NCBI GenBank assembly: GCA_963700255.1
Contig: CAVOWW010000018.1
Coordinates: 62,001-126,000, forward strand
Length of the DNA: 64,000 nucleotides
Source of the DNA: UBA10649 sp963700255
GTDB lineage: Bacteria > Actinomycetota > Actinomycetes > S36-B12
Direction: 5' to 3'
A program made the position numbers and the translations under genes. Positions 1 through 8,641 of the stretch are shown piece after piece. The stretch's first letter is position 1, and each line of letters starts with the position of its first letter. The notes under the pieces are model-generated. The model made no database searches. It worked only from the letters and a program-made list of their open reading frames with translations, and was not told where the DNA came from.

Positions 1-230
1 TCAACACCCAGATCTCCTCCTGGCTGTACCGGGAATATCGAAGGCGGCTACTACCTGATCAGGAGCCCTGGGCGTCCACGCAGGACTGCGTTGCCGCCCG
101 CACCGGTCTGAACCTCACCTGGGGCAAGCTGACCGCCAGGATCGGGCTACCAATACAACTACCAGGTGATGAGCAGAGCCGAGAAGCGGACCGAAACTTC
201 TTCTACTTCCACGTCAAACGGGATGTTCTG
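1..230 (+). pseudogene. C-terminal scrap of a putative outer-membrane beta-barrel protein
   Basis: This stretch has no single open frame, but pieces in different frames read like alternating aromatic/polar strands (SSWLYREY, GYQYNYQV, FFYFHVKRDV) ending close to the next start codon. That pattern resembles the last strands of a Gram-negative beta-barrel, such as the porin partner of a multihaem cytochrome, which would fit the two downstream genes. It is cut by the window edge and has at least two frame changes. Seen: the strand-like pieces and frame breaks. Inferred: the barrel identity, which is weak. It does not belong with the actinobacterial DNA further right. Confidence 0.25.
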
Positions 231-231
231 A

Positions 232-1288
232 ATGCACCTCCGCGCCGTCCATCTTCACTGCCCGTCCCGGCTGTGGCCGTGTACATGGCCAGCCATGCTC
301 GCCCTCGGCCTCGCCAGCGGCGCCCGGCGCACAGGCCGTTGCCAGGCCGCTCGCCGAGCCTGGCCCGCACCGGCCTGGCCGCCGCCGCCCGCCGAACCCC
401 GCGTCGTTTACCTCAAAGTATCACCAGCCCGGCCGACCTGGGCATCAAACCGACGGTCTTAACGCGTTGCCAACTGGATCGCGGCGGCTGGCACGAGCTC
501 CGCGCGGTTGGACAAGCCCTTCGGCGCTGGCGTTGGACGATGCGGGCAACCTGCTCTTCACCGATACCGGGGCCAACGCCGTCGGCTGCCTGGACCGCGC
601 CCGAAAGAAATGGCTGCGCTGGGAGCAGGCGGGCAAGATCCGCTTCGTGTCGCCGGTCGCCGTGGCCCGTCACCGCGAAACGATCTTCGTCGCGGACTCC
701 GGCCCTTGGCAAAGTTCTCGCCTTCGATCCGAAGGGCAAGCTGCGGTTTGAAATCACCCGCGAACTGGAGCGGCCTGCCGGGCTCGGCTCTCGCGGGACA
801 AGCTCTTCGTCGCCGACTCGCAGCGGCATCAGGTGGTCATCTGCGACCTGCGCGGCGAATTCCTCTCCAAATTTGGCCGCCGGGGCGGCGGGCCGGGCGA
901 ATTCAATTTCCCCACTCATATTGCCGCGGATGCCGGCGGCCGTCTCTTCGTCACCGACTCCATGAACTGCCGCATCCAGGTCTTTGACTCCTCCGGGCAG
1001 TTCCAGCGCGTCATCGGCAGCGCCGGCGACGGTCCCGGGTACTTCAGCCGCCCCAAGGGAGTCGCGGTGGACCGCTCGGCCACATTTACGTGGTGGATGC
1101 GATCTTCGACAACGTGCAGATCTTCGATGACCAGGGCCGGTTGCTGCTGAACTGGGGTGAAGCGGGCTCCGCCCCGGGCCAGTTCTGGCTGCCCAACGGC
1201 ATCGCCATCGGCCGCGACGAATGAGATCTACGTCGCCGATTCCTATAATCGCCGAATCCAGGTCTTCAGATACACTGGGAAACCATGA
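232..1288 (+). pseudogene. NHL-repeat beta-propeller protein, frameshifted
   Basis: Joined across several frame changes, this region encodes a secreted-looking N-terminus followed by a series of NHL-type repeats: LDKPFG, LLFTDTGANAV, DKLFVADSQRHQVV, FPTHIAADAGG, LFVTDSMNCRIQVF, YFSRPKGVAVD and IYVADSYNRRIQVF. NHL propellers of this kind often sit beside multihaem cytochromes in Gram-negative electron-transfer loci. No single frame covers more than about a third of the gene, so it is either decayed or poorly sequenced. The stop is TGA at 1286-1288, just before the cytochrome start. The NHL call is firm; its role is inferred only from context. Confidence 0.7.
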
Positions 1289-1292
1289 TGCA

Positions 1293-3080
1293 ATGCCACC
1301 GAAACGCCCGTGGACGCGAGGACTGACCGGCTTGGCCTCGGCTCGGGCCGCACCCTGCCGCTGCCTGGCGGGCGGCTTGGCTCTGCTGTCGGTGTTGCTC
1401 CTGCGACCCTCCGTCATGAACGGCGCGGCGGGCGCCGGACCCCTTACAGCATCGTCAACTCCAAGCATAACCTCTCCATTAGCGGCCCGGGCGCCGTCCG
1501 CGCCGCGACCGAAGGCGACATCTGCATCTTCTGCCACACGCCTCACAGCCAGACGCGCCAGACCCCGCTCTGGAACCACGAGATGCCCGACGCCACCTAC
1601 ACGCCGTACCAGCAGCTCCACGCTCAAGGCCACCGTCGGCCAGCCCACCGGCTCCTCCAAGCTCTGCCTGAGCTGCCACGACGGCACCGTCGCCCTGGGC
1701 ATGGTTCGCAGCCGCCCACGCCGATCCCGATGCGCAACTCGTCGCCGCGATGCCCGCGGGCGCGCTCGCAACTCGGCACCGACCTGTCCGGCCATCATCC
1801 CATCTCCTTCACCTACGACAACTCCCTGGCCAGCACCAAGGGCGAACTGCAGGACCCCGTGGTTCTCCAGCAGGAGGTGCGACTGGACAAGGACCGGCAG
1901 ATGCAGTGCACTTCCTGCCATGACCCCCACCGCAACCAATACGGCAAGTTCCTGGTCAAGGACAACACGGCTTCCGCCCTCTGCCTCGACTGCCATGCCC
2001 CGAACCAATGGAACAACTCCGCCCACGCCACCTCCCGGCGACCTGGAATGGCCCGGGCGTAAATCCCTGGCCGCACACCCGCGGCGCCACCGTTGCCGCC
2101 AACGGCTGCGAGAACTGCCACACCCCCCATGCCGCCGGCACCAAGCCCCAATTGCTCAACTTCGCCAAGACCGAAGACAACTGCCTCGTCTGCCACAACG
2201 GCAACGTCGCCGCCAAGAATCTCACCGGCCGAGTTCAACAAGCCCAGCACTCACCCCATCCTCGCCACCTCCTCGCTGCACGACGCGGCGGAAGGCGCAT
2301 GTCTCCCTCCGGTCGCCACGTCTCCTGTGTGGACTGCCATAACCCCCACGCCGCCCGCAGCGCCGCATCCACGAGCCTGGGACTCTCCGGCTCCCTGGCC
2401 CAGGTGAAGGGCGTGACTGCGGGCGGCGGCCCCGTCCAGGTGGCCTCCCACGAGTACGAAATCTGTTTCCGTTGTCACGCGGAGTCCGGCAGCCGCAGCA
2501 CCTCCAGGATCTCCGCCAGTTCCCCCAGCCCAACACCCGCCTCCAGTTCAACCCCGGCAACGCCTCTTACCACCCCGTGGCCGCCGCTGCCAAATCCGCC
2601 CAGGGCCGCACCCTCGTTTCCACCTGGTCCGCCGCCCAACAGATCCTTTGCACCGACTGCCACAACAACGACCAGGGCCCCGGGGTCAAGGGCACCGGGC
2701 CAAACGGCCCGCACGGCTCCATTTACGCCCCCCTGCTCGAACGCAATCTCAATCAGAAGGACTTTCAGCCCGAAAGCGCCACCGCCTATGCCCTGTGCTA
2801 CAAGTGCCACAGCCAGAGCGTGCTCATGGCCGACGGGCTCCACAGCCGGCACGTCCGCGACCAGCAAGACGGCCTGCTCCACCTGCCACGACGCGCATGG
2901 CGTTCAGTCCCAGCCTCACCTGATCAATTTCAACACCCTCTACGTCAAACCCTTTAACGGGCTGCACGAGCTATAAGGATCTGGGCGGCGGCCAGGCGCA
3001 ACTGCACGCTCACCTGCCACGGCAAGGTTCACTCCGCTGGCGCCTCCTCCCCGGGCCTGCCGGCCTCCCCGACCCGCTGA
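1293..3080 (+). pseudogene. Multihaem c-type cytochrome (about 12 haems), frameshifted
   Basis: Eleven CXXCH haem-binding motifs can be read: CIFCH (1523), CLSCH (1665), CTSCH (1907), CLDCH (1982), CENCH (2106), CLVCH (2182), CVDCH (2326), CFRCH (2464), CTDCH (2649), CYKCH (2796) and CSTCH (2875). A CTLTCH (CXXXCH) follows near 3003. Many are followed by DPH, NPH or TPH, as in the doubled-CXXCH cytochrome families. The start MPPKRPW at 1293 precedes a hydrophobic, signal-like stretch. The motifs lie in three frames, so at least four frameshifts interrupt the gene. Family knowledge: such proteins carry electrons in the periplasm or across the outer membrane. Actinobacteria rarely have this architecture, which supports a foreign origin for the left end. 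Confidence 0.85.
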
Positions 3081-3158
3081 GCCCTGCCTGAGGAGAGGGA
3101 GAAGTATCGGTCGCGCCGTGACCAATTGTGCGCTTCGACATTCCCAGACGGGCCAGGC

Positions 3159-3195
3159 ACCCTCTCCTCTGGGGAGAGGGTAGGGTGAGGGGGAA
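3159..3195. repeat. GC-rich interspersed palindromic repeat
   Basis: A short unit built on CCTCTCC / GGGGAGAGG followed by GTAGGGTGAGGGGG. I recall such units as common intergenic repeats in several Gram-negative and PVC-group genomes (from memory, not searched). It lies downstream of the broken cytochrome, and I see no other copy in the actinobacterial part of the window, which supports a different origin for the first 3.2 kb. Confidence 0.5.
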
Positions 3196-3345
3196 TTGGG
3201 CTCACGTCCGATCTGTGAATAACCTGGCAGTGAGTTTTAGCAAGATTCACTAGGTAGGGAAAACCCTACCATGTTATCTCGTGCGCATGAGCAAAACAAC
3301 ACAGCGCACCACCGCCCTCAGAGCACGGCAAAAAGCGCCATCACC
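3196..3345. other. Junction between two unlike sequences
   Basis: This stretch is visibly less GC-rich than both flanks. It holds a perfect hairpin (GGTAGGG-AAAA-CCCTACC, 3253-3270) and no credible gene. To its right, the minus-strand ADP-ribosylglycohydrolase frame breaks off in the middle of a conserved domain near 3341-3345. The left flank carries a multihaem cytochrome locus and the right flank normal actinobacterial genes. An assembly chimera or a real insertion boundary would both look like this; a chimera is more likely because the left genes are themselves broken. Confidence 0.6.
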
Positions 3346-3718
3346 GCGCACTCTCGGCAGCGGTGGCCAGGACGGCCTCGAGATCATCTGACGCGTAGGC
3401 CACAGGGGAGACACGCATGGCCGATCCGTTGCCGAAGCTTCCGTAGGGCAGCCGTTCCTCGGACGACAGCCAGGCGTGGAACCGTCCTCCGTATCCCGCA
3501 TGCGGGTTTGCCTCGGCCCATCGGCCGATCGACTCCGCGAAGCCGGAACCGAGACGGACGGATTCCGCCACGGCGAGCGTCAGGACGGTGTCGTCCGTCG
3601 GGTGCGAGTCGGACGTCAGGAGCGGGAAGTCACGGTCCTCGACCTTGCGCCAGCGGGACTCGTGCACCGATCCGACGATGTCGCCGAGGATCGCCCCGAC
3701 GACGGCATCAGCCGGCAT
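3341..3718 (-). pseudogene. ADP-ribosylglycohydrolase family protein, truncated after about 125 residues
   Basis: The N-terminal third of an ADP-ribosylglycohydrolase (DraG/ARH fold) is intact: AILGDIVGSVHE near residues 9-20 and the metal-binding TDDTVLTLAVAE near residues 41-52, with the GNGSAMRVSP motif further on. These enzymes remove ADP-ribose from proteins or small molecules using two Mg ions. Full-length members run about 260-330 residues, so roughly half is missing, including the GGDTDT motif that completes the metal site. The break coincides with the sequence junction, so the truncation is probably not biological. The start overlaps the end of the upstream HD gene by 11 nt, implying coupled expression. 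Confidence 0.8.
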
Positions 3719-4331
3719 CAGGTGCGGGCCAGGCGGCGACCTCTTCCCGCATGCCCTGCACCGCTCGCTCCAGCGGGGTCACGAGTGCGGGCGAGACCCC
3801 CTTGGCACGGGCCGTCTCGAGGCAGGCGGCGTAGTAGCCGATCGTCTCCTGCGGTGTCGCCGAGAACTTCTTGAAGACCCAGATCCCGTTGTGCAGGTCG
3901 GTGATGATCGAGCGTGCGTTGTGGACCTTGTCGGCCATGGACACGGTGACCGTCTTGACGTCCGCCTGCGCCAGGTGGGCGAGGTAGTCGCGTTTGCGCT
4001 CCGCCCAGGGAGCCTTGTGCCGGCGATCGGCGACGAGGGAGTCGCTGCAGCTGCGCACGTACCCGGCCACAGTAGGCCCGAAGCGGGCCTCGATGTCATG
4101 GATGCGCGGCTCACCCCCCTGGTCCTCTCCGGCGTCGTGGAGCAGCCCGCCGATGGCCATGTCTTCATCGCCACCGGCTTCGAGGACGAGGCTCGCGACA
4201 CCAAGCAGGTGTGCGACGTAGGGCACCCGCGTGCCCTTGCGGATCTGCGTCGCATGCAGAGCCGACGCATAGGCGACCGCGTCAGCGAACCGGCCGGTCA
4301 GGTAGATGGCGGGAAGGTCGGAATGGGTCAT
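3708..4331 (-). CDS. HD-domain phosphohydrolase (RelA/SpoT hydrolase-like)
   Basis: A 207-residue protein with the HD metal-dependent phosphohydrolase layout: HATQIRKG and PYVAHLLGVA, then GGLLHDAGED carrying the HD pair, and DKVHNARSI with a second conserved Asp. This is the pattern of the ppGpp-hydrolase-like subfamily of small stand-alone HD proteins (SpoT/MESH1-like). The substrate is not known from sequence. Start ATG at 4331 gives MTHSDLP; an in-frame upstream ATG at 4466 would add 45 low-complexity residues and is less likely. It overlaps the following ADP-ribosylglycohydrolase gene by 11 nt, so two nucleotide-related hydrolases are co-transcribed. Confidence 0.75.
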   Translation of the reverse strand: MTHSDLPAIYLTGRFADAVAYASALHATQIRKGTRVPYVAHLLGVASLVLEAGGDEDMAIGGLLHDAGEDQGGEPRIHDIEARFGPTVAGYVRSCSDSLVADRRHKAPWAERKRDYLAHLAQADVKTVTVSMADKVHNARSIITDLHNGIWVFKKFSATPQETIGYYAACLETARAKGVSPALVTPLERAVQGMREEVAAWPAPDAG

Positions 4332-4443
4332 CTGCAGCTCCGTGGCGGCGTCTACACGCGAATCCGAAGAGGGGCTCGACTCGGGCCGCCTACGCAAGTA
4401 TGTCGCCGGAGTCTGACATGCGGTCCGCCGACCGCTGACGCGC

Positions 4444-4782
4444 TCAATCACGCTGATGACCGTCAAGGGCAGCGAACTCCTCGAGCGTGAAGTCCTCGTG
4501 CATCATTCCCCGGAAACGAGCTCCACACGAGCAGACAGCCCACATGGTTCCGTCCTCAACCTCATGGACGATGAAGCGGTGCTCGCCGAATCGACGGGCC
4601 AGGTTCACGTCCATCAGGCGCCCTATCCACTTCTCCGCTCCGAAGATCCACCAGCCGATCTCCTTTCGGCGCTCGGGTCCGGCCGTCTTGGCCTCCTGGC
4701 GAACCGCCTCGATCTGCTCTCGCAGGCGCGCGATCTCCTCGCGCGGGTCCTCGAACAGGTCGGAGCGCTCAGGCGAGGACAT
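4444..4782 (-). CDS. Hypothetical protein, 112 aa, N-terminal coiled coil
   Basis: Function not recognised. Residues about 10-40 (EEIARLREQIEAVRQEAK) are strongly helical and likely coiled coil. The second half is compact, with WWIFGAEKWIGRLMDV, a segment RRFGEHRFIVHEVEDG and a Cys pair in VCSCGARF, then an acidic tail. The start ATG at 4782 overlaps the end of the upstream gene by 14 nt, so the two are probably co-translated. The CXC pair with a nearby His could bind a metal, but this is speculation. Confidence 0.55.
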   Translation of the reverse strand: MSSPERSDLFEDPREEIARLREQIEAVRQEAKTAGPERRKEIGWWIFGAEKWIGRLMDVNLARRFGEHRFIVHEVEDGTMWAVCSCGARFRGMMHEDFTLEEFAALDGHQRD

Positions 4783-5740
4783 CGTCGTCCCCGCCCTCGA
4801 CGACGAGGGTGCTCTCGTCCGGTGCGAGCCATCGTGTCGGGGAGGGTGCGCGCACGATGGCGATGGGGCCGCCGCTGGTGAGGATCCGGCCCTGCAACTG
4901 GTACCGCATTCCCTCGCAGGTGTCGCAACCCACGGCGGCCACCAGCCGGTCCCGGTGGTCACGCCACCCGGCAGCAGCGTGTATGGAGGACGACGTCCAA
5001 GGCCCACCACGCATGCGGCAGTACATGCCGGCTGCAGGAGTCCGCTGCATGGGGCAGCGATGCTCATCGTCACGGGTCAGCGTGCACTCGGCCGAGGCGA
5101 CAACGGTGAACCGTCGGGACTGTCCGTCGCCTAGGGACAGCACTTCCCATCGTCCGTCCGCGATGCGCACAACGGTGCGGATCCCCATCTGGCGGCAGCG
5201 GCCCAGCGTCCGCGACTGCCAGTCCGGCACGGGCTTGCGCTCCAGCATTCCGGGCAGGGCGATCACGGACGGCTCGGTCCATTGGTGCCCCCTGTCGACG
5301 GTTGTCGAGGGCAGTGTCCGCACTCCGAAGGTGCCCAGGTGGCGGGCCAGCTCGTCCCGGCTCCAGACCGCCTCCTGGTCGAACATGGCGGTTGGGCCAC
5401 GCACTGCCCCGATGACCAGCATCGCGCTCGCCACGGGCCAAGGCGATACGGGCCGATCGGCGTGCTGGTCGCCGTGCACGCCCGCAAAGGCAGGCTCGTC
5501 GAGTCGTGCCTGGAGGCGCAGCAGTCCCTGCGCGGACGGTACGAAGGTGACCTGACGAAGCCAGCTCCCCGTCACGTCTGTCAGCGGTCGAGGAGTCCAT
5601 CCCCTCGCGTAGCCACCCCCAAGTTCCACTGGCTCGGCGGTCTCGAGGTCATTGACCTCTGTGACGGGCAGTTCCTGCGGATCGACCTCCGGACGCCAGG
5701 GCAGCGCGGGCGCGGTCGTCTGGTCGTTGGCTGTGGACAT
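4769..5740 (-). CDS. Hypothetical protein, 323 aa, Cys-containing C-terminal region
   Basis: Not recognised. Translation from ATG 5740 gives a soluble protein with an acidic, Pro-rich N-terminus (MSTANDQTTAPALPWRPE), a central region with WPVASAMLVIGAVRG, and a C-terminal part with CTLTRDDEHRCPM, GMYCRMRGG and CDTCEGMRY. The four or five Cys residues, including one CXXC, suggest a structural metal site. The leader upstream of the start contains two perfect hairpins (5757-5770 and 5779-5799), a possible control region. It overlaps the following 112-residue gene by 14 nt, suggesting one operon. Confidence 0.5.
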   Translation of the reverse strand: MSTANDQTTAPALPWRPEVDPQELPVTEVNDLETAEPVELGGGYARGWTPRPLTDVTGSWLRQVTFVPSAQGLLRLQARLDEPAFAGVHGDQHADRPVSPWPVASAMLVIGAVRGPTAMFDQEAVWSRDELARHLGTFGVRTLPSTTVDRGHQWTEPSVIALPGMLERKPVPDWQSRTLGRCRQMGIRTVVRIADGRWEVLSLGDGQSRRFTVVASAECTLTRDDEHRCPMQRTPAAGMYCRMRGGPWTSSSIHAAAGWRDHRDRLVAAVGCDTCEGMRYQLQGRILTSGGPIAIVRAPSPTRWLAPDESTLVVEGGDDDVLA

Positions 5741-5756
5741 CGTGTTCTCGGTTTCC

Positions 5757-5799
5757 GGTCCCACGGGACCCGTCGCTTCCCCGCCAGCGGTTGGCGGGG
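5757..5799 (-). promoter_or_regulatory. Two adjacent hairpins in a 5' leader
   Basis: Two perfect inverted repeats lie 17-59 nt upstream of the minus-strand start at 5740: GGTCCC-AC-GGGACC (5757-5770) and CCCCGCCA-GCGGT-TGGCGGGG (5779-5799). Neither has a U-run on the minus-strand side, so simple termination is unlikely. A leader that folds, or a protein-binding site, are both possible. Confidence 0.4.
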
Positions 5800-5949
5800 C
5801 GGGTCTTCCCCAGGAGGCACCGTGTGACGGATCGCGCGGTTGCCGGAACGACCAGCCAGGGGGCTTCGCGTCGTTCTCTCTTGACCTAAGGACAAGGCTA
5901 CCCCCGACAGTGGTGTGTTTCGTGCCCCCGACACCACCTACGACGCTGC

Positions 5950-6785
5950 CTAGTCGGCAGGGGTCCCGGCCGAGACTCGTGGCGAGGATGCCTCTGCGCG
6001 ATCGTGAACCGCCCATCCGTCGCCGGTGATGACGACGAGAGCGCTGCGAGCGATCTGCTCGACCTGTGTGCGCTGCTCGCGCATCGAGCTCGACGGCGGC
6101 GTCGAGGAAGACCCAGTCGAACTGGCCCCGCAGTGAACATGCCGGCAGCCAGCGCCTGCCGCATGTCGACCGGATAGACGGCCGCGACCTTCGGGTGCTT
6201 GTGCACGAGCAGGTTGAGCATCGCCTGGCTTGAGTCGACCCCTGCGTAGCGGTCGGGGGAGACGAGGCCGAGATCCAGCACGCGGCCGGTGCCGCAGCCG
6301 ACGTCGAGGACGTGCGGCGGGTACGTGCCTCGTCGCGCTTGCGAGCAGCTGCCTGGCCTGGTCCGCCTCGCCGGCACGGATCGGATGGTCAGCGTCCCAG
6401 CTGGTGGCGACCTCGTCGAACGCGGACTCGATGCCGCTCACTGTGGACGGAGCGTTCTGGATGCCGTAGGACCGCTCGGTGGTGGCGCGGTTCACGAGCG
6501 TGGTGTCGGTGAAGTGGTTGTCCTCGGTCCACCAGCGGTACTGCCCATCAGGGCTGACGAGGTAGATCTTGGTCAGCGAGTAGTACTTGCCCGGTGACCC
6601 GAAGGTGCTGGATCACGCGCGCGGCGCGAACCATGTCGTCGTGGGTCACGCCAGGGGTGCGACCCTCCACCACGTAGTGGTGGGGAGCGGTCTCGGCGTA
6701 GGTCTTGGCGAACGTCCACTCGCGGCTGGCGGCGAACGTCCAGCCACCAGTCGAGATCGCTCCTGGTTATCCGTCCTTCAGTCAT
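5950..6785 (-). pseudogene. SAM-dependent methyltransferase with unique N-terminal domain, about five frameshifts
   Basis: Joining frames reconstructs one protein of about 275 residues. It starts at MTEGRITRSDLDWW (ATG 6785), passes through EWTFAKTYAETAPHHY and GKYYSLTKIYLVSPDGQYRWW, then a class I methyltransferase core with VLDVGCGTGRVLDLG (motif I), YAGVDSSQAML (motif II), FDWVFLDAAVELD and SALVVITGDGW. Frame changes fall near 6736, 6608, 6330, 6138 and 6075. All the conserved motifs survive, so consensus errors are more likely than decay. The first 100 or so residues are not a methyltransferase domain and I do not recognise them. The substrate is unknown. Confidence 0.7.
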
Positions 6786-6907
6786 GTGTCTTCCGTAGCT
6801 CGCGCGTGTCCGGTCTTTGGGAGCCACGATGTCATTCGGGTCCGACAGTCCCAGTGGCAATGGTCAAGGCCCGGCCGTCGGGTTCACGCACGCGGTTGAC
6901 GCGTCTG

Positions 6908-6933
6908 CATATAGGTAATACATTACATATATG
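6908..6933 (+). promoter_or_regulatory. 26-bp operator-like palindrome overlapping the marR start codon
   Basis: An inverted repeat centred on 6920/6921 has arms TATAGGTAAT and ATTACATATA separated by AC; it extends to CA/TG at the ends with one mismatch. It is an AT-rich island in GC-rich DNA and its last bases are the A, T and G of the MarR start codon. MarR proteins bind such palindromes, so autoregulation is likely. With no Shine-Dalgarno in front, the transcript may be leaderless. Confidence 0.7.
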
Positions 6934-7410
6934 GCGGTCGGCGACGATCAGGTGGCGCAGGCGGAGCTGTTCGGTTCCGTCTTCCTCATCGCCCAGCATC
7001 TGACCAGGCGGGCCGATCGGGAGTTGGCCGACCTCGGAATCACGACGCGCCAGTGGCTGCTGCTGGCGGTCCTCACGAAGGCACTGCCCGGTTCGAGTCC
7101 CTCGCTCAGCGAGGCAGCGGAGAGGTACGGCAGCTCCCGCCAGAACGTCAAGCAGATCGCGCTGGGCCTCGAGGCGCGCGGGTTCGTCCGACTGGTGCCG
7201 GACCCGACCGATGCGAGGACCACTCGGATCGAGGTCACTGAGCGAGTGCGCGAGTTCGACGACCCTCGCATGGTGGGTCGCACTACCGCGATGCTCGCCG
7301 AGGCGTTCGCCGGCCTCACGCCCGAGGAGACCAGTGACCTGCGCGACCTGGCGCAACGGTGGCTTGCCGGCCTCATGGCCGTCCCCCCTGGAGAGGAGCA
7401 ACGCACATGA
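6931..7410 (+). CDS. MarR-family transcriptional regulator
   Basis: The 159-residue protein has the winged-helix layout of MarR repressors: an N-terminal dimerisation helix (ELFGSVFLIAQHLTRRADREL), the recognition region SLSEAAERYGSSRQNVKQIALGLEARGFV (about residues 57-86) and a wing with DPTDARTTRIEVTE. These dimeric repressors typically respond to small aromatic ligands or oxidants. The start ATG lies inside a 26-bp palindrome, which suggests tight autoregulation. The stop overlaps the next start by 4 nt (ATGA), and three further genes follow with the same overlap. The regulator probably controls the whole 6931-9819 unit; the ligand is unknown. Confidence 0.85.
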   Translation: MAVGDDQVAQAELFGSVFLIAQHLTRRADRELADLGITTRQWLLLAVLTKALPGSSPSLSEAAERYGSSRQNVKQIALGLEARGFVRLVPDPTDARTTRIEVTERVREFDDPRMVGRTTAMLAEAFAGLTPEETSDLRDLAQRWLAGLMAVPPGEEQRT

Positions 7411-7799
7411 CCCGCCTCATCGTGGCCGCGGTGGTCGCCGCCCATGGCGTCATCCACCTGATCGGCTTCGTCGTGCCGTGGCAGATCGCGACGGTCACGG
7501 GCTTCCCCTACCGCACCACGACGGCCGGTGGCCTGACTGACCTGGGCGACGTCGGGGCACGCCTAGTCGGTCTCGTCTGGCTGGGGTGCGCGGTCGGCTT
7601 CGTCGTATCCGGCATCGGCATCGCTCGCCGGGCCTCGTGGGCGCTCCCGCTGGCCTCCGGGCTAGCAGTGGTGTCGCTCGTCGCGTGCCTGATCGGCCTT
7701 CCTGAGACGGCGGCCGGGGTCGTCGTGAATGCAGCGATCCTCGGCGCCGCCGCGTGGCTGCTGCGGGCACGGTCCGATTCGGTCGAGGTGGCCCGATGA
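7407..7799 (+). CDS. Small membrane protein, four predicted helices
   Basis: The 130-residue protein has four hydrophobic segments at about residues 4-24, 51-72, 78-98 and 103-120, with a loop WQIATVTGFPYRTTTAGGLTDLGD between the first two. This resembles the small membrane proteins that accompany MarR-regulated operons in actinobacteria, with no assigned function. It starts on the ATGA that ends the MarR gene and ends on the ATGA that starts the next gene, so translation is coupled on both sides. Confidence 0.7.
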   Translation: MTRLIVAAVVAAHGVIHLIGFVVPWQIATVTGFPYRTTTAGGLTDLGDVGARLVGLVWLGCAVGFVVSGIGIARRASWALPLASGLAVVSLVACLIGLPETAAGVVVNAAILGAAAWLLRARSDSVEVAR

Positions 7800-8641
7800 C
7801 CGTCGAGGCCGCGACGATGCGGGGATCAGGCGTATCGGAAGGCCGTTCGCTTCGGGCGCGCTGGGAGCGGGCGGTGGCCGCGGAGTTCGTCGCTCAGCCG
7901 CTGCGGCCCGCGGAGCCTCCTGTCACTTCCGAGGATCTCGTTGCCTTGCCAGACCCGGTGCGCCGCTACGTGGAGCGGTCGGGAGCCCTCGGGCGGCCGC
8001 GCCCGCAGAACATGCGCGTCGTGCTCGACGCGAACATGTACCGCAAGCCGGGGCAGGCGCCGATGCGAGCGCGCTCGGTCCAGTACAGCTTCTTCGGGCG
8101 GCCCACCCGTCTGTTCCTGATGGAGGCACGGATGTTCGGGCTGCCGGTCCGGGCGCTCCATGTCTACCGTGAGGAGTCGGCGACGTTCACCGTCCGGGTG
8201 GCTTCCGCCGTGACCATGGTCGACCTCCGGGGCGCGAGCATCAGTGCCGCAGAGACGGTGACCGTGCTCAACGACCTGTGCCTTATGGCACCCGGGGCAC
8301 TGCTCGACTCGCGACTGGCCTGGACCGCGGTGGACGACCGAACGGCAGGCGTGACCTTCACGAACGGGGTGCACCGAGTCACCGCGACTCTGTCGTTCGA
8401 CGATGGAGAGCTGGTGGACTTCTGGTCCGACGACCGTCCGGACAGCAGCAGCGGAAGCTTCGTCCCGATGCGCTGGTCCACTCCGATCAGCGAGCATCGC
8501 GATGTCGACGGCATGCACCTGCTGCACCGGGGCAACGCGGTGTACGACCATCCGGACGGCCCCTTCACCTACGGGGAGTTCACGATGAGATCGATCGAGT
8601 ACGACGTGACCGGGCCGGACGGTGGAGGGCGACGGCCGTGA
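7796..8641 (+). CDS. DUF6544-like protein of unknown function
   Basis: The 281-residue soluble protein carries LVALPDPVRRYVERSGALG early on, then SVQYSFFGRPTRLFLMEARMFGLPVRALHVY and a C-terminal part with RWSTPISEHRDVDGMHLLHRGNAVYDHPDGPFTYGEF. The LPxPVRRY opening and the beta-rich body match my memory of the DUF6544 family (no known reaction); this was not searched. ATG 7796 overlaps the previous stop by 4 nt, and its own TGA overlaps the following GTG by 4 nt. An upstream in-frame start at 7754 would sit inside the preceding gene. It probably works with the membrane protein and dehydrogenase around it. Confidence 0.6.
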   Translation: MTVEAATMRGSGVSEGRSLRARWERAVAAEFVAQPLRPAEPPVTSEDLVALPDPVRRYVERSGALGRPRPQNMRVVLDANMYRKPGQAPMRARSVQYSFFGRPTRLFLMEARMFGLPVRALHVYREESATFTVRVASAVTMVDLRGASISAAETVTVLNDLCLMAPGALLDSRLAWTAVDDRTAGVTFTNGVHRVTATLSFDDGELVDFWSDDRPDSSSGSFVPMRWSTPISEHRDVDGMHLLHRGNAVYDHPDGPFTYGEFTMRSIEYDVTGPDGGGRRP

